A DNA stretch of 64,000 nucleotides from Rhodospirillaceae bacterium (GCA_016845145.1 JAERTE010000103.1:102926-166925), one strand, 5' to 3'. Counted from the stretch's first letter, positions 52,880 to 63,830 are shown. Notes: generated by a model not told the origin, from the sequence alone. Numbers and translations are program-made.

Positions 52880-54219
52880 CCTTTGCGCCCCCGCAACCTC
52901 GATTTCTTGATCAATCCCTCATACTGATGGGCAATCAAGTGGGACTGCACCTGCGCCACCGTATCCATGGTCACCGTGACGACAATCAGCAAACTGGTAC
53001 CGCCGAAATAGAAGGGAACCGAAAACCGCGAAATCAGCAATTCCGGCAAGAGACAGATCAAGGCCAAATAACCGGCACCGACAACGGTCAAACGCGTCAG
53101 AACTTTATCCAGATAGATCGCCGTATTCTTACCAGGACGAATCCCGGGCACAAACCCGCCGTATTTCTTCAGATTGTCAGCCGTCTCTTCGGGGTTGAAC
53201 ACAACTGCCGTATAGAAGAAGGCAAAGAACACAACAAGTGAGATATAGACGATCAAATACACGGGCTGGCCACGACCAAGGTATGCAGCCACGGTGGTCA
53301 TCCACTCAGGTCCCTGGCCGGCGGAAAAACTCATCACCGTAATCGGCATCAACAAGATCGAGCTCGCGAAAATCGGCGGAATGACGCCAGCCGTGTTCAG
53401 TTTAAGCGGCAGGTGCGAACTTTCGCCGCCGGTCATCTTGTTGCCGCGCTGGCGTTTCGGATACTGAATGATGATCCGACGCTGAGCGCGCTCCATGAAC
53501 ACGATGAAGTAGATCGTGACGACGGACATCACCAACAAGAAGATGATGAAGCCGGTGGACAGCGCGCCGGTGCGGCCCAACTCCAACGTCCCTACCAAAG
53601 CACTGGGTAAGTTGGCGACAATACCGGCCATGATGATCAGCGAAATACCGTTACCAACGCCCCGCGCGGTGATTTGCTCACCCAGCCACATCAAGAACAT
53701 GGTGCCGCCAACCAGTGTAATCACGACCGAAAAGCGGAAGAACAGGCCGGGGTCGGCAACCGCCGGGCCCTGACTGGTCGACATACCCTCGATACCGGCG
53801 GATATTCCGTAAGCCTGCAGCGCACAGATCGCCACGGTAAGATAACGGGTGTATTGGTTGATCTTCTTACGGCCGCTTTCGCCTTCTTTCTTCAAGGCTT
53901 CCATCTGCGGAGACACAGCACTCATCAACTGCATAATGATTGAGGCCGAGATGTACGGCATGATATTGAGCGCGAAAATCGACATCCGCCCCAACGCACC
54001 GCCGGCGAACATGTCGAACATACCAAGGATACCGCCCTGATTTTGGCGGAAGATGTCGGCCAAAACCGCGGCATCGATACCGGGCAAGGGGATGAAGGTG
54101 CCCAACCGATAAACGATCAGAGCACCCAGCGTGAACCAGATACGGTTTTTAAGTTCCGTGGCCTTGGCAAAGGCCCCGAAATTCATGTTGGCTGCGAGTT
54201 GTTCGGCGGCTGAGGCCAT
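52876..54219 (-). CDS. secY: Preprotein translocase subunit SecY
   Basis: A 447-residue SecY channel subunit with ten predicted membrane segments. The N terminus before TM1 (LKNRIWFTLGALIVYRLGTF) and the plug region (GGILGMFDMFAGGAL) are visible, as is the loop GEQITARGVGNGISLIIM. The C terminus KSRLRGRKG is typical. It forms SecYEG with subunits encoded elsewhere. It overlaps adk and follows rplO by about 60 bases. Confidence 0.98.
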   Translation of the reverse strand: MASAAEQLAANMNFGAFAKATELKNRIWFTLGALIVYRLGTFIPLPGIDAAVLADIFRQNQGGILGMFDMFAGGALGRMSIFALNIMPYISASIIMQLMSAVSPQMEALKKEGESGRKKINQYTRYLTVAICALQAYGISAGIEGMSTSQGPAVADPGLFFRFSVVITLVGGTMFLMWLGEQITARGVGNGISLIIMAGIVANLPSALVGTLELGRTGALSTGFIIFLLVMSVVTIYFIVFMERAQRRIIIQYPKRQRGNKMTGGESSHLPLKLNTAGVIPPIFASSILLMPITVMSFSAGQGPEWMTTVAAYLGRGQPVYLIVYISLVVFFAFFYTAVVFNPEETADNLKKYGGFVPGIRPGKNTAIYLDKVLTRLTVVGAGYLALICLLPELLISRFSVPFYFGGTSLLIVVTVTMDTVAQVQSHLIAHQYEGLIKKSRLRGRKG

Positions 54220-54281
54220 GAAACGGGTTCGACTCCATTAGGCTCGCGGTCAAACGGCCGCGAGGCTTGAAAATCCTGTCG

Positions 54282-54827
54282 TTATGCGTCCTGCAGGGCG
54301 GCACGGGCCGCTTTGCGTTCTGCCGAGAGTTTGTCGCGCCGCTTGCCTTTGCCTTCCGGCTTGGGCTTGGCTTCCGGCAAGGTGACGCTGCCGCCGGCTT
54401 TTTCAACCGCAGCAATAGCCCCTTTGGAAGCGGATGCTACCTTGATATCAAGTTTGGCGGAAAGCTCACCCTTGCCAAGCAACCGGACACCGTCACGGCT
54501 TTTGCGGGCCAAACCGGATTCCAACAATGCTTTTCCAGTAATCGCTTCCTTGGCATCCAGCTTGCCGGCGTCAATCGCCTGCTGGAGCTTGCCGACGTTC
54601 ACTTCCGCATACTGCTTGGAGAACGGGTTGTTGAACCCGCGTTTCGGCAGTCGGCGATAAAGCGGCATTTGGCCGCCCTCGAAGCCGAGCAGGCTAACGC
54701 CCGAACGGGATTTTTGTCCCTTTTGGCCACTTCCCGACGTTTTGCCGGTGCCCGAGCCGATACCACGCCCGACCCGCTTGCGGTTCCGGGTTGCGCCGGC
54801 GTTGTCCTGAATTTCGTTCAGCTTCAT
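54282..54827 (-). CDS. rplO: 50S ribosomal protein L15
   Basis: About 181 residues from the ATG at 54827 ([20 protein letters not shown]). The glycine-rich [20 protein letters not shown] and [18 protein letters not shown] are diagnostic. The C terminus is longer than in E. coli (144) by about 35 residues, with a lysine/alanine-rich tail. It lies between rpmD and secY in the standard order. Confidence 0.97.
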   Translation of the reverse strand: MKLNEIQDNAGATRNRKRVGRGIGSGTGKTSGSGQKGQKSRSGVSLLGFEGGQMPLYRRLPKRGFNNPFSKQYAEVNVGKLQQAIDAGKLDAKEAITGKALLESGLARKSRDGVRLLGKGELSAKLDIKVASASKGAIAAVEKAGGSVTLPEAKPKPEGKGKRRDKLSAERKAARAALQDA

Positions 54828-54868
54828 GATACTTCTTCCCAACGGTCGTCGATGATGCGAGATCGGCC

Positions 54869-55063
54869 TTAGCCGGCCTCTTCCACCCGTACGAGGTGGC
54901 TCACCTTGTTGATCATACCGCGCACGGACGGCGTATCTTCCAATTCACGCGTACGGTTCATTTTATTCAGGCCAAGCCCCTTCAGCGTTTCGCGCTGGTC
55001 GCCGGGACGCCCGATCGGGCTCTTAACCTGGGTTACCTTTAATGTATTTGTCTTGCCAGCCAT
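54869..55063 (-). CDS. rpmD: 50S ribosomal protein L30
   Basis: About 64 residues from the ATG at 55063 ([18 protein letters not shown]). The pattern [20 protein letters not shown] and the following [14 protein letters not shown] are typical of L30. It sits between rpsE and rplO. A GTG or ATG three codons earlier is possible but lacks a ribosome binding site. Confidence 0.96.
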   Translation of the reverse strand: MAGKTNTLKVTQVKSPIGRPGDQRETLKGLGLNKMNRTRELEDTPSVRGMINKVSHLVRVEEAG

Positions 55064-55078
55064 GATCGTCAACTCCCG

Positions 55079-55693
55079 TTAACCAGCGGCCTGTTCGCCG
55101 CGGCGGGCAACAATGTCACCAACCTTCTTGCCGCGCCGTGAGGCAACACCGCGAGGCGACGTGCAGCCGGTAAGTGCTTCGAAGGTCGCTTTCACCATGT
55201 TATGCGGATTGGCGGAGCCGATGGATTTGGCCACCACGTCCTGCACGCCCATGGTTTCAAACACGGCCCGCATGGGACCGCCCGCGATAATTCCAGTGCC
55301 CGGAGGCGCCGCGCGCAACACAACCTTGCCGGCGCCGAAGCGTCCTTTCACGTCGTGATGCAGGGTGCGGCCTTCGCGCAACGGCACGCGGACCATATTG
55401 CGTTTCGCCGCGTCAGTCGCCTTGCGAATGGCTTCCGGCACTTCGCGCGCTTTACCCGTGCCACAACCGACACGGCCACGGCCATCGCCAACAACAACCA
55501 AGGCACCGAAGGAAAACCGACGGCCACCCTTGACCACTTTGGCGACACGGTTGATGTGCACCAACTTGTCGATCAGTTCATCGCCGTCATCGCGATCACG
55601 GCCACCGCGACCACCGTCACGTCCGCCACGGCCACCGCGGCCTCCGCCACTCTGATCGCGCCTGGGACCGCGCGGGGATGTCGTATCTGCCAT
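55079..55693 (-). CDS. rpsE: 30S ribosomal protein S5 with RGG-rich N terminus
   Basis: A 204-residue S5, needed for translational fidelity. The core begins at about residue 40 ([20 protein letters not shown]) and includes [20 protein letters not shown] and [18 protein letters not shown]. Residues 1-40 are an extension rich in Gly, Arg and Asp with several RGG/RGGR repeats, about 36 residues longer than the E. coli protein. The extension may contact RNA; this is inference. Confidence 0.97.
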   Translation of the reverse strand: MADTTSPRGPRRDQSGGGRGGRGGRDGGRGGRDRDDGDELIDKLVHINRVAKVVKGGRRFSFGALVVVGDGRGRVGCGTGKAREVPEAIRKATDAAKRNMVRVPLREGRTLHHDVKGRFGAGKVVLRAAPPGTGIIAGGPMRAVFETMGVQDVVAKSIGSANPHNMVKATFEALTGCTSPRGVASRRGKKVGDIVARRGEQAAG

Positions 55694-55705
55694 CTCAAAT
55701 TACTC

Positions 55706-56065
55706 CTAGAACGACAGGCCGCCCTCACGGGCGGCGTCTGCCAATGCCTTTACGCGCCCGTGGTAGCGAAAGCTGCCACGGTCGAACACGACTTCCTTGA
55801 CGCCTTGCGCAACCGCGCGCTCGGCAACTGTCTTGCCAACCTGACCGGCGGCGTCCACGGAAGCACCGGTTTTCAGTTGGCTCCGCAGGTCCTTGTCCAG
55901 GCTCGAAGCGGCTGCAAGCGTCTTGCCCGCCTTGTCGTCGATAATCTGGGCGTAGATATGCTTGCCAGTGCGATGAACCGACAGGCGCGGCCGATCGCCG
56001 GCCCGCTGACGGATGCGCGATCGCGTGCGATGCGAGCGGCGCTGGGAATTGTTTTTCTGTGCCAT
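55706..56065 (-). CDS. rplR: 50S ribosomal protein L18
   Basis: A 119-residue L18, binding 5S r[23 protein letters not shown] at the basic N terminus, [16 protein letters not shown] and [20 protein letters not shown] are diagnostic. It follows rplF by two bases and precedes rpsE by 12, as usual. Confidence 0.97.
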   Translation of the reverse strand: MAQKNNSQRRSHRTRSRIRQRAGDRPRLSVHRTGKHIYAQIIDDKAGKTLAAASSLDKDLRSQLKTGASVDAAGQVGKTVAERAVAQGVKEVVFDRGSFRYHGRVKALADAAREGGLSF

Positions 56066-56067
56066 GG

Positions 56068-56601
56068 CTACTTCTTCTTGCCTTCCTTGCGCAGGATGTA
56101 TTCGTCTTCGTACTTGATGCCTTTGCCTTTGTAGGGCTCGGGCGGCCGGTAAGCGCGGATCACGGCCGCCACTTGGCCAACCTTTTGCTTATCGGCGCCG
56201 GAGATCTCGATATGAGTCTGATCAGGGCAATTGATGTTGATTCCATCGGGGATCGGGAACTTAACATCGTGGCTGAAACCAAGTTGCAGCACCAGTTCCT
56301 TACCCTGGACCTGTGCGCGGTAACCCACACCGTTGATTTCGAGTTTCTTGACGAAACCCTCGCTAACGCCGGCAACCAAATTGGCGATCACACTCCGCGA
56401 CGTGCCCCACATCTTGCGAGCATGGGCCGCACCTTCACGAGGTGTAACCGTGATCTGGTTATCTTGCTGGCTGACATCCACGTCATCCGTCAGCGTCGCC
56501 GAAAGCTCGCCAAGTTTGCCCTTGGCGGTTACGACCACGCCGGCGATCTCAACAGAGACACCGTCGGGGAGATCAACCGGATTTTTTCCAATACGCGACA
56601 T
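56068..56601 (-). CDS. rplF: 50S ribosomal protein L6
   Basis: A 177-residue L6 with the two-repeat fold. [19 protein letters not shown] opens the protein; the C-terminal signature [17 protein letters not shown] is present near the end. It contacts the sarcin-ricin loop region. It lies between rpsH and rplR. Confidence 0.97.
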   Translation of the reverse strand: MSRIGKNPVDLPDGVSVEIAGVVVTAKGKLGELSATLTDDVDVSQQDNQITVTPREGAAHARKMWGTSRSVIANLVAGVSEGFVKKLEINGVGYRAQVQGKELVLQLGFSHDVKFPIPDGININCPDQTHIEISGADKQKVGQVAAVIRAYRPPEPYKGKGIKYEDEYILRKEGKKK

Positions 56602-56631
56602 AGTAAATTCCTAATCTATCCGAAGCCTTGA

Positions 56632-57030
56632 TCAGAAGACCTGGCAGAGAACCTCACCGCCGACGTTCTGGTCACGCGCTTCGTTGTCCGAAAGCACGCC
56701 ACGCGGCGTTGAAAGAATGGCAATACCCAAACCGTTGTAGACCCGTTGCAAGTCCTTGATCTTCGAGTAGACCCGGCGACCTGGCGTGGAAACGCGAGCA
56801 ATCTCGCGGATCACCGGTTCTCCTTCATGGTACTTCAACTGGATTTCGATCTCCGAAATACCGGGACGCAGTTCATGTTGCGAGTAGTCGCGGATATAGC
56901 CTTCCCGCTTCAACACGTCGAGCACGTTACTGCGCAGCTTGGAAGCCGGCGAAATAATTTGATTCTTACGGGCGCGCTGACCATTGCGAATGCGGGTCAG
57001 CATATCACCCAAGGGATCTGTCATGGACAT
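56632..57030 (-). CDS. rpsH: 30S ribosomal protein S8
   Basis: A 132-residue S8, which binds 16S rRNA and in E. coli represses spc operon translation. [18 protein letters not shown] at the N terminus and the C-terminal segment [20 protein letters not shown], with the serine-rich STPRG signature, are characteristic. The start could be the ATG two codons later. Confidence 0.97.
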   Translation of the reverse strand: MSMTDPLGDMLTRIRNGQRARKNQIISPASKLRSNVLDVLKREGYIRDYSQHELRPGISEIEIQLKYHEGEPVIREIARVSTPGRRVYSKIKDLQRVYNGLGIAILSTPRGVLSDNEARDQNVGGEVLCQVF

Positions 57031-57042
57031 TTAGGCCCCTCC

Positions 57043-57348
57043 TTACCAACTCGACTTGACCATGCCGGGGATCTGCCCGGCAGAGGCCAACTCACGCACC
57101 GCAATCCGGCTGAGTTTAAATTTACGGTAGTTGCCCCGCGGACGACCGCTCAGCCCACAGCGTAAACGCTGACGGACCGGCGCAGCGTTGCGCGGGATTT
57201 CTGCCAACTTGAGACGCGCATTAAAGCGCTCCTCGGGCGAAAGCGTTTCGTCTTTCGCTGCGGCTTTCAGGCGCGCACGCTTGGACGCATACTTCTTCGC
57301 CAGGCGTTCGCGTTTGATATTTCTTTCGATGGCGCTTTTCTTAGCCAT
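57043..57348 (-). CDS. rpsN: 30S ribosomal protein S14
   Basis: A 101-residue S14 of the zinc-free long type (no CxxC pairs). [20 protein letters not shown] opens it, and [20 protein letters not shown] is the family signature. It lies between rplE and rpsH. Confidence 0.97.
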   Translation of the reverse strand: MAKKSAIERNIKRERLAKKYASKRARLKAAAKDETLSPEERFNARLKLAEIPRNAAPVRQRLRCGLSGRPRGNYRKFKLSRIAVRELASAGQIPGMVKSSW

Positions 57349-57367
57349 AAACTATCTCCGTCGTCCG

Positions 57368-57907
57368 TCAGTTCGAGAACGGCATGTTGAAATGTTTGAG
57401 CAGGGCTTTCGCCTCGGCGTCGTTTCTCGCCGACGTGCAAATGATGATATCCATGCCCCTGATCTGATCCACTTGATCATAATCGATCTCGGGAAATACG
57501 ATCTGTTCCTTCAGGCCCATGGCGTAATTACCATTACCGTCGAAGCTTTTGCCCGAGATGCCCCGGAAATCGCGAACTCGCGGTAACGCAATCGTAACCA
57601 AGCGGTCGAGAAATTCGTACGCCCGCTCACGGCGCAAGGTGACCTTGCAGCCAACAACCATGTTCTCGCGCAGCTTATAGGTCGCGATGGCCCGCTTGGC
57701 CCGGGTCACGACCGGCTTCTGCCCCGCGATACGGGTCATATCAGCCACCGCACCGTCGATTTTTTTGCGGTCCTGAGAAGCTTCACCAACGCCCATGTTG
57801 ATGACGATCTTCTCAAGCTTCGGCACTTGCATGATGGATGAGTATTTAAACTCCTCCATCAATGCCGATTTGATCCGCCCTTCATATTCTTCACGCAAGC
57901 GTGCCAT
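57368..57907 (-). CDS. rplE: 50S ribosomal protein L5
   Basis: A 179-residue L5, part of the 5S rRNA complex and the central protuberance. The signatures are [38 protein letters not shown] and the C-terminal [20 protein letters not shown]. It follows rplX by 11 bases. Confidence 0.97.
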   Translation of the reverse strand: MARLREEYEGRIKSALMEEFKYSSIMQVPKLEKIVINMGVGEASQDRKKIDGAVADMTRIAGQKPVVTRAKRAIATYKLRENMVVGCKVTLRRERAYEFLDRLVTIALPRVRDFRGISGKSFDGNGNYAMGLKEQIVFPEIDYDQVDQIRGMDIIICTSARNDAEAKALLKHFNMPFSN

Positions 57908-57918
57908 TTGACTTCACC

Positions 57919-58242
57919 TTAACTATCGATGATCTCGCCGGATCGCTTGGCAAAACGTACCTTACGACCGTCGTCGAGAACTTTGTATCCAACCTTGGTG
58001 GGCTGGTCGTCTTTGGGGTCGAGATGAGCGAGATTCGAAATATCGATAGTCGCTTCCTTCTCGACGATACCGCCGGCATTCGCCTGGGTCGGTGCCGTGT
58101 GGCGCTTGACCCGGTTGACGCCCTGGACAATCGCGCGGTTACGGCTCGGGAAAACCTTCAGCACTTCACCGCTCTTGCCTTTGTCACGCCCGGTCCGGAC
58201 GACGACCTTGTCGCCCTTCTTGACTTTCAATTTCGCCGACAT
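57919..58242 (-). CDS. rplX: 50S ribosomal protein L24
   Basis: About 107 residues from the ATG at 58242, which follows GGAGGTTCTGTG. The KOW motif [20 protein letters not shown] opens it, followed by [20 protein letters not shown]. It initiates assembly of the large subunit. It overlaps rplN by one base (stop and start codons share the A of TAATG). Confidence 0.97.
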   Translation of the reverse strand: MSAKLKVKKGDKVVVRTGRDKGKSGEVLKVFPSRNRAIVQGVNRVKRHTAPTQANAGGIVEKEATIDISNLAHLDPKDDQPTKVGYKVLDDGRKVRFAKRSGEIIDS

Positions 58243-58610
58243 CACAGAACCTCCGGTGCCAAGGAAATAATCTTCATGTAACGCTTGGCGCGAAGCTCAC
58301 GGGTCACCGGCCCGAATATGCGCGTGCCAATCGGCTCACCTTGTTTGTTGATCAGCACGGCGGCGTTGCTGTCGAACCTGATCGAGGAACCGTCCTTGCG
58401 CTGGATGTCTTTCGCCGTACGCACGACGACAGCCTGCAGGACTTCACCTTTTTTCACGCGTCCCCGCGGGATCGCCTCTTTAACGGTGACGACGATGACG
58501 TCGCCAACGGAGGCATACTTCCGCTTCGACCCGCCGAGCACCTTGATGCACTGCACCCGTCGAGCGCCCGAGTTATCGGCGACGTCGAGATTGCTTTCGG
58601 CTTGGATCAT
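58242..58610 (-). CDS. rplN: 50S ribosomal protein L14
   Basis: A 122-residue L14. [20 protein letters not shown] and [20 protein letters not shown] are the signatures, with [14 protein letters not shown] at the end. It heads the spc part of the cluster after rpsQ, 33 bases downstream. Confidence 0.97.
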   Translation of the reverse strand: MIQAESNLDVADNSGARRVQCIKVLGGSKRKYASVGDVIVVTVKEAIPRGRVKKGEVLQAVVVRTAKDIQRKDGSSIRFDSNAAVLINKQGEPIGTRIFGPVTRELRAKRYMKIISLAPEVL

Positions 58611-58643
58611 TTCTCAATACCCTTCTTCGTCCAGATGTCGCGA

Positions 58644-58880
58644 TCAGGCGCTTTCGCCGACCACTTCCCAGGTTTTACGCCGGGAGATCGGCTTGCATTC
58701 ACGAATGCTGACCAGGTCACCGACCTTGTGTGTGTTATTCTCGTCATGGGCGGCATACTTCTTGGACCGCCGGATGACTTTTCCGTAGACAGGGTGCTTG
58801 ATCCGGCGCTCGACGCGGACGGTAATCGTCTTATCTTGCTTGTCGCTGACCACGACCCCTTGCAAAACCCGTTTGGGCAT
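58644..58880 (-). CDS. rpsQ: 30S ribosomal protein S17
   Basis: About 78 residues from the ATG at 58880 ([20 protein letters not shown]). The OB-fold signature is [21 protein letters not shown] start further upstream would add an arginine-rich stretch not found in S17, so the internal ATG is used. Confidence 0.96.
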   Translation of the reverse strand: MPKRVLQGVVVSDKQDKTITVRVERRIKHPVYGKVIRRSKKYAAHDENNTHKVGDLVSIRECKPISRRKTWEVVGESA

Positions 58881-58896
58881 ATCCCAATCCTTCCGT

Positions 58897-59100
58897 TCAG
58901 GACGCTGCAGGCGCTGGCGAGCGCTCGTGCAGGACCGTTTTAATGCGCGCGATATCACGCCTTACCTGGCGCACGCGCGCCGTATTCTCCAATTGCCCGC
59001 TGGCGGTCTGGAAGCGCAGATTAAAAGCTTCCTTGCGCAGCGAAATCAGCTCTTCTTTCAATTCGTCTTCGCTTTTGGCTCTGACATCGGTGGCTTTCAT
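58897..59100 (-). CDS. rpmC: 50S ribosomal protein L29
   Basis: A 67-residue L29, beginning [19 protein letters not shown]. The helix-hairpin [20 protein letters not shown] is the family signature. It lies at the polypeptide exit, four bases after rplP. Confidence 0.96.
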   Translation of the reverse strand: MKATDVRAKSEDELKEELISLRKEAFNLRFQTASGQLENTARVRQVRRDIARIKTVLHERSPAPAAS

Positions 59101-59104
59101 GACC

Positions 59105-59524
59105 TTACACTCCCTCGCCGAGGCGGGTGACGAACTTGGTCTTCACCGGCAATTTGGCAGCTGCCAATTCCATCGCCCGCTTGGCGACGTCCAACGATAC
59201 ACCGTCCATCTCGAACATGATCCGGCCCGGTTTCACACGGCAAACCCAATATTCCGGGCTACCCTTACCTTTTCCCTGCCGTACTTCAGCGGGCTTTTGG
59301 GAAACAGGCACATCCGGGAATACACGGATCCATACACGCCCGGCACGTTTCATGTGACGGGTCATGGCACGACGCGCCGCCTCGATTTGGCGTGCGGTAA
59401 CACGTTCCGGCGATACGGCTTTCAGGCCATAAGCGCCAAAGTTCAGCGTCGTGCCGCCTTTGGCTTTGCCGTGGATACGGCCCTTGTGCGCCTTGCGGAA
59501 TTTGGTGCGTTTCGGTTGCAACAT
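59105..59524 (-). CDS. rplP: 50S ribosomal protein L16
   Basis: A 139-residue L16: [20 protein letters not shown] at the start, then [20 protein letters not shown] and [20 protein letters not shown]. It is placed near the A-site tRNA and the peptidyl transferase centre. Between rpsC and rpmC. Confidence 0.97.
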   Translation of the reverse strand: MLQPKRTKFRKAHKGRIHGKAKGGTTLNFGAYGLKAVSPERVTARQIEAARRAMTRHMKRAGRVWIRVFPDVPVSQKPAEVRQGKGKGSPEYWVCRVKPGRIMFEMDGVSLDVAKRAMELAAAKLPVKTKFVTRLGEGV

Positions 59525-59554
59525 AGTCTTATTCTCTCTTGCTTGAGCCCGACG

Positions 59555-60232
59555 TTAGCGCTGCGGCTGTTGTTCTTGAGCCAGCTTATCGAGCGCCATT
59601 GGGTCATGGGCCCAGATGTCACCTTTGTAGATCCACACTTTGACACCGCACACGCCGTAGGTGGTGACCGCCGGAGATTCGGCGTAATCCACATTGGCGC
59701 GAAGTGTGTGAAGCGGCACGCGGCCTTCGCGATACCACTGCATGCGGGCGATTTCCGCGCCGCCCAAACGACCGGCGCAGTTGATCCGAATGCCCTCGGC
59801 GCCCATGCGCATGGCCGACTGAACGGCTCGCTTCATGGCACGGCGAATGGAAACCCGGCGCTCAATCTGCTGAGCTACGTTCTCTGCCACCAGCTGCGCG
59901 TCGACCTCCGGCTTGCGGACCTCAACGATGTTCAGGTGGACTTCCGACGAGGTCATGGTCGAAATCTTCTGGCGCAAACGCTCGATGTCCGTGCCCTTTT
60001 TGCCGATCACGACGCCAGGACGGGCGGTGTGGATCGTCACACGGGCTTTCTTCGCCGGACGCTCGATGATCACCTTGGAGACACCGGCTTGAGAAAGCGT
60101 GTCTTTCAAGTAATCGCGGATGCGCAAATCTTCGTGCAGCAGCGTGGCGTAGTCGCCGTCGGCGTACCAACGCGAGTCCCAGGTGCGGTTAATACCGACA
60201 CGCAGGCCGATGGGATTGACTTTCTGGCCCAT
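59555..60232 (-). CDS. rpsC: 30S ribosomal protein S3
   Basis: A 225-residue S3 with [20 protein letters not shown] at the start, a KH domain (about 40-105, [20 protein letters not shown]) and the C-terminal domain with [20 protein letters not shown]. It forms the mRNA entry site with S4 and S5. Its start overlaps the rplV stop by one base. Confidence 0.97.
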   Translation of the reverse strand: MGQKVNPIGLRVGINRTWDSRWYADGDYATLLHEDLRIRDYLKDTLSQAGVSKVIIERPAKKARVTIHTARPGVVIGKKGTDIERLRQKISTMTSSEVHLNIVEVRKPEVDAQLVAENVAQQIERRVSIRRAMKRAVQSAMRMGAEGIRINCAGRLGGAEIARMQWYREGRVPLHTLRANVDYAESPAVTTYGVCGVKVWIYKGDIWAHDPMALDKLAQEQQPQR

Positions 60233-60612
60233 TATTCTTTCTCCTCACGTTCGCGCACCACAAGCCGCAGATTGGAAAACGGCTTTTGGATCCGACCGAC
60301 GCGGCCCCGAGCACGGGCACGCCAACGTTTCATGACCATGGCGCGTCCGACGGTTGCCTCGGAGACATACAAGCGGTCGACGTCCAATTGGTGGTTGTTC
60401 TCAGCGTTGGCGATCGCGCTTTCTAAAAGCTTTTTCACCTCACCGGCGACCCGGCGGCGCGAAAACTGCAGTTCGGCCAAGGCCAACTCACAGTCCATGC
60501 CGCGGATGCTCTCAGCGACCAGATTGAGTTTCTGCGCGCTGGTGCGGATATGCTTGGAGAAAGCCATCGCTTCGTTATCGGCGTAAGGCCGTTCGGCTGC
60601 ACTCTTGCCCAT
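60232..60612 (-). CDS. rplV: 50S ribosomal protein L22
   Basis: A 126-residue L22 at the exit tunnel. [19 protein letters not shown] and [20 protein letters not shown] (the tunnel loop) are diagnostic. The first 15 residues ([15 protein letters not shown]) are longer than in E. coli; the internal ATG at 60567 is a possible alternative. Confidence 0.95.
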   Translation of the reverse strand: MGKSAAERPYADNEAMAFSKHIRTSAQKLNLVAESIRGMDCELALAELQFSRRRVAGEVKKLLESAIANAENNHQLDVDRLYVSEATVGRAMVMKRWRARARGRVGRIQKPFSNLRLVVREREEKE

Positions 60613-60614
60613 AA

Positions 60615-60893
60615 TTACCCTCGTTTGGCTTTCTTGTCGGCGCCATGGCCGAAGTAGGAACGAGACGGCGAGAACTCACCCATTTTGTGGCCGATCATAT
60701 CTTCGGTCACCAGCACGGGGACAAACTTCTGGCCGTTGTAAACGCCAAACGTCAGGCCGACGAATTGCGGCAGGATTGTCGAGCGGCGAGACCATGTTTT
60801 GATCACGGTTTTGCGGCCCGAAGCCCGCGCATCCTCTGCCTTTTTCAGCAGATAACCGTCGACGAACGGTCCTTTCCATACGGAACGAGGCAC
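60615..60893 (-). CDS. rpsS: 30S ribosomal protein S19
   Basis: A 92-residue S19: [20 protein letters not shown] at the start, [20 protein letters not shown] and [20 protein letters not shown]. It contacts the A-site finger with S13. It lies two bases from rplV. Confidence 0.97.
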   Translation of the reverse strand: MPRSVWKGPFVDGYLLKKAEDARASGRKTVIKTWSRRSTILPQFVGLTFGVYNGQKFVPVLVTEDMIGHKMGEFSPSRSYFGHGADKKAKRG

Positions 60894-60905
60894 GATAGCT
60901 CTCCT

Positions 60906-61736
60906 TTACTTTCTTGAACGACGGCGGCGCATGATGAGCCGGTCGGTTTTCTTGTTGGAGCGGGTACGCTTGCCTTTGGTCGGCTTGCCCCACGGCGATA
61001 CCGGGTGGCGGCCGCCAGAGGTCCGACCTTCACCACCACCATGCGGGTGATCGATCGGGTTCATGGCGACACCGCGAACGGCGGGGCGCTTGCCGAGCCA
61101 GCGCTTACGGCCGGCCTTACCAAGCTTGATGTTTTGTTGGTCCGGGTTGGACACGGCGCCGATGGTCGCCATGCATTCCGCACGCACCATGCGCAGTTCA
61201 CCCGAGATCAGGCGCAGCTGCGCGTAGCCCTGATCCTTACCGATAATCTGAGCGTAGGTGCCGGCGGAACGCGCCATCTGGCCACCCTTGCCTGGCTTCA
61301 TCTCCACGTTGTGGACGATGGTACCGACCGGGATGCTTTGCATCGGCATGGCGTTTCCCGGCTTAATATCAGCGCTTTTCGACGCAATCACCTGATCGCC
61401 TTCGCGGATACGCTGCGGCGCCAGAATGTAGGCCAGTTCACCATCTTCATACTTGATGAGGGCGATAAACGCGGTCCGGTTCGGATCGTACTCAATCCGC
61501 TCAACCGTGGCCGGTACGTCGAATTTGTTGCGCTTGAAGTCGACAACACGGTAACGGCGTTTGTGACCGCCACCACGCCGACGCGCCGTGATACGGCCGT
61601 TGTTGTTGCGGCCGCCCTTGCTTTTGAGCCCTTCGGTCAGGCCCTTTTCCGGCTTACCTTTCCAGAGGCCGGAGCGATCCACGATCACCAGACTACGCTG
61701 GCCGGGAGTCGTCGGGTTGAAACTTTTCAGTGCCAT
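60906..61736 (-). CDS. rplB: 50S ribosomal protein L2
   Basis: About 276 residues from the ATG at 61736, which follows GGGAGAGG. The signatures are [40 protein letters not shown] and [20 protein letters not shown], the last next to the conserved histidine of the peptidyl transferase centre. Upstream extension codons are judged non-coding. Confidence 0.97.
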   Translation of the reverse strand: MALKSFNPTTPGQRSLVIVDRSGLWKGKPEKGLTEGLKSKGGRNNNGRITARRRGGGHKRRYRVVDFKRNKFDVPATVERIEYDPNRTAFIALIKYEDGELAYILAPQRIREGDQVIASKSADIKPGNAMPMQSIPVGTIVHNVEMKPGKGGQMARSAGTYAQIIGKDQGYAQLRLISGELRMVRAECMATIGAVSNPDQQNIKLGKAGRKRWLGKRPAVRGVAMNPIDHPHGGGEGRTSGGRHPVSPWGKPTKGKRTRSNKKTDRLIMRRRRSRK

Positions 61737-61752
61737 TTTTCCGGACCTCTCC

Positions 61753-62079
61753 CTAAATACCCGTGGTGATGTCGATGGACTGGCCATCGGCCAGAGTCAC
61801 GATCGCTTTTTTGCGATCAGGACGCACACCGGGGCGACCGCGGAACGTCTTGGTCTTGCCCTTTTGGCGAATGGTGTTGACGTCGGTAACCTTGACATCG
61901 AACAATCCTTCGACGGCGTGTTTGATTTCAAACTTGTGCGCATCCAGCGGCACCCAGAAAGTCACCTGGTTGTACTCGCTGATCAGCGTCGATTTTTCCG
62001 TGATCAAAGGCGCGCGAATGAGCTCGTACATGCGCTCCTGGCTCGGCTTTTTATCACGAAGGGCGGCGTACCGGCTCAT
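61753..62079 (-). CDS. rplW: 50S ribosomal protein L23
   Basis: A 108-residue L23, docking site for trigger factor and SRP at the exit. [20 protein letters not shown] is the N-terminal signature and [20 protein letters not shown] the C-terminal one. The ATG at 62079 overlaps the rplD stop (ATGA). The first 18 residues extend beyond the E. coli start. Confidence 0.96.
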   Translation of the reverse strand: MSRYAALRDKKPSQERMYELIRAPLITEKSTLISEYNQVTFWVPLDAHKFEIKHAVEGLFDVKVTDVNTIRQKGKTKTFRGRPGVRPDRKKAIVTLADGQSIDITTGI

Positions 62080-62696
62080 TTCAAGCGCTCCGTAAGCTGG
62101 GCAACCGCGTCCTTGGTAAGCACCAGGGTGTCGCGGCGCAGGATGTCATAAACATTGGCGCCAACGCTCGGCAGCACATCAATACCCATGATATTGCGAG
62201 CCGCCATTGCGAAGTTTGCATCAACCTCGGCGCCGTCGATCAAGAGCGCGCGGCCCCAGTCGAAAGCCTTAAGCGTCTTCGCCAAGTCGCCCGTTTTCGG
62301 TGACTTGGCTTTGGCTTCATCGAGAACGATCAATTTGCCTTCGGCCTGTTTCGCCGAAAGAGCACTCTTCAAAGCCAAACGGCGAACCTTTTTCGGCATG
62401 GCCGAAGCATGGCTGCGAACACGCGGGCCGAATACCGTGCCGCCACCGCGCATCTGCGGGGCGCGCAACGTGCCTTGGCGTGCACGACCAGTACCCTTCT
62501 GATTGAAAGGCTTGGCTTTCGTGCCGTTGACTTCAGCGCGCTCCTTGGTTTTGTGGTTGCCACCACGGCGCTTGTCCAACTGCCAGTTGACAGTCCGGGC
62601 CAACAGGTCCTTGCGGACCTCGACACCGAAAACCTCATCGTCGAGGTCAATGGTGCCTTTCTTCTTGTTGGCCAGATCGATGACGTCGCATTTCAT
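62076..62696 (-). CDS. rplD: 50S ribosomal protein L4
   Basis: A 206-residue L4. The long loop lining the exit tunnel (about 40-95) includes [17 protein letters not shown] and [20 protein letters not shown]. In E. coli L4 also represses the S10 operon; whether it does here is not visible. Between rplC and rplW. Confidence 0.97.
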   Translation of the reverse strand: MKCDVIDLANKKKGTIDLDDEVFGVEVRKDLLARTVNWQLDKRRGGNHKTKERAEVNGTKAKPFNQKGTGRARQGTLRAPQMRGGGTVFGPRVRSHASAMPKKVRRLALKSALSAKQAEGKLIVLDEAKAKSPKTGDLAKTLKAFDWGRALLIDGAEVDANFAMAARNIMGIDVLPSVGANVYDILRRDTLVLTKDAVAQLTERLK

Positions 62697-62702
62697 GGCC
62701 CG

Positions 62703-63488
62703 TTATTCCTTCTCTTCTTCGGCAGCGGGCTCTTCAACCACTTCTGCCGGCGCTTCTTCGGAAGCATCTTCCGCAGGCGCCTCTTCAACAGCTGGCGCTG
62801 CATCGGATTTGGTAGCTGCCGGGAACGGTGCATCGTCGGGGCGCTTTGCTTTGACGGCGTCGGTGATCCGTACGAACCCGCCTTTGGAACCCGGCACCGC
62901 GCCACGAACCAAGATCAAACCACGATCATCATCGACATCGACAATCTCGAGATTTTGGGTCGTAACCCGAACCGCGCCCATTTGGCCGGCCATTTTCTTT
63001 CCCTTGAACACCTTTCCGGGATCCTGACACTGACCGGTCGAACCCAAGGAACGGTGGTTAATCGACACACCGTGCGAGGCGCGCAAGCCACCAAAACCAT
63101 GCCGTTTCATACCACCGGCGAAACCTTTACCGATGGAGGTGCCGCAGACATCAACAATTTGCCCGGGTACGAAATGGCTGGCGACGATTTCCTGGCCGAC
63201 ATCCACAAGGGCGTCAGCGGCGACACGGAATTCCACCAACTTACGCTTCGGCTCGACTTTCGCCTTGGCATAATGGCCACGCATGGGCTTGGAGACGTTC
63301 TTTACCTTCGCCGTTCCCCAACCCAATTGCAGGGCCGAATAACCGTCGGTTTCCTGCGTGCGTTGTTGCACGACCTGAACATTGTCCAGCTTCAACACAG
63401 TGATCGGAATATGGACGCCGGTGTCGTTAAACCGACGGGTCATACCGAGCTTCTGCGCAATCAAACCGGTTCTCATGGGAATACTCAT
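62703..63488 (-). CDS. rplC: 50S ribosomal protein L3 with acidic C-terminal tail
   Basis: About 261 residues from the ATG at 63488, which has AGGGGA upstream; an ATG at 63476 is also possible. [20 protein letters not shown] opens the core and [20 protein letters not shown] contains the methylated-glutamine region. About 45 C-terminal residues are Ala/Glu-rich ([20 protein letters not shown]), an extension absent from E. coli L3. Confidence 0.97.
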   Translation of the reverse strand: MSIPMRTGLIAQKLGMTRRFNDTGVHIPITVLKLDNVQVVQQRTQETDGYSALQLGWGTAKVKNVSKPMRGHYAKAKVEPKRKLVEFRVAADALVDVGQEIVASHFVPGQIVDVCGTSIGKGFAGGMKRHGFGGLRASHGVSINHRSLGSTGQCQDPGKVFKGKKMAGQMGAVRVTTQNLEIVDVDDDRGLILVRGAVPGSKGGFVRITDAVKAKRPDDAPFPAATKSDAAPAVEEAPAEDASEEAPAEVVEEPAAEEEKE

Positions 63489-63498
63489 AATCAGTCCC

Positions 63499-63807
63499 CT
63501 ACAGCTTGATCTCGACATCAACGCCAGCGGCGAGATCGAGCTTCATCAGCGCGTCCACCGTTTGCGGCGTCGGATCGACGATGTCCAGAACCCGCTTGTG
63601 GGTGCGGATTTCGAACTGTTCGCGGGATTTCTTATCGATGTGTGGCGACCGCAGGACCGTGTATTTTTCAATACGGGTCGGCAGCGGAATGGGACCACGT
63701 ACCGTCGCACCCGTCCGCTGCGCCGTAGAGACGATTTCGCGGGCGGATTGGTCGAGGACGCGATGATCAAACGCCTTCAGCCGAATTCTAATATTTTGTT
63801 GTTCCAT
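63499..63807 (-). CDS. rpsJ: 30S ribosomal protein S10
   Basis: A 102-residue S10, also a partner of NusB in antitermination. Signatures are [20 protein letters not shown] and [20 protein letters not shown]. It is the first ribosomal gene of the S10 cluster after tuf, as in many alphaproteobacteria. Confidence 0.98.
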   Translation of the reverse strand: MEQQNIRIRLKAFDHRVLDQSAREIVSTAQRTGATVRGPIPLPTRIEKYTVLRSPHIDKKSREQFEIRTHKRVLDIVDPTPQTVDALMKLDLAAGVDVEIKL

Positions 63808-63830
63808 GGCCGTAGCCCCAAATCAATTTC

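Noticed and set aside
58943..60586. Long plus-strand open frame of 547 codons
   Set aside because: It runs antisense to rpmC, rplP, rpsC and rplV, all certain genes, and its translation has no recognisable family pattern.
49658..63807. rpmJ (L36) expected after secY in many bacteria
   Set aside because: No short frame with the L36 pattern was seen between secY, adk and rpsM; its absence from this place is normal in alphaproteobacteria.
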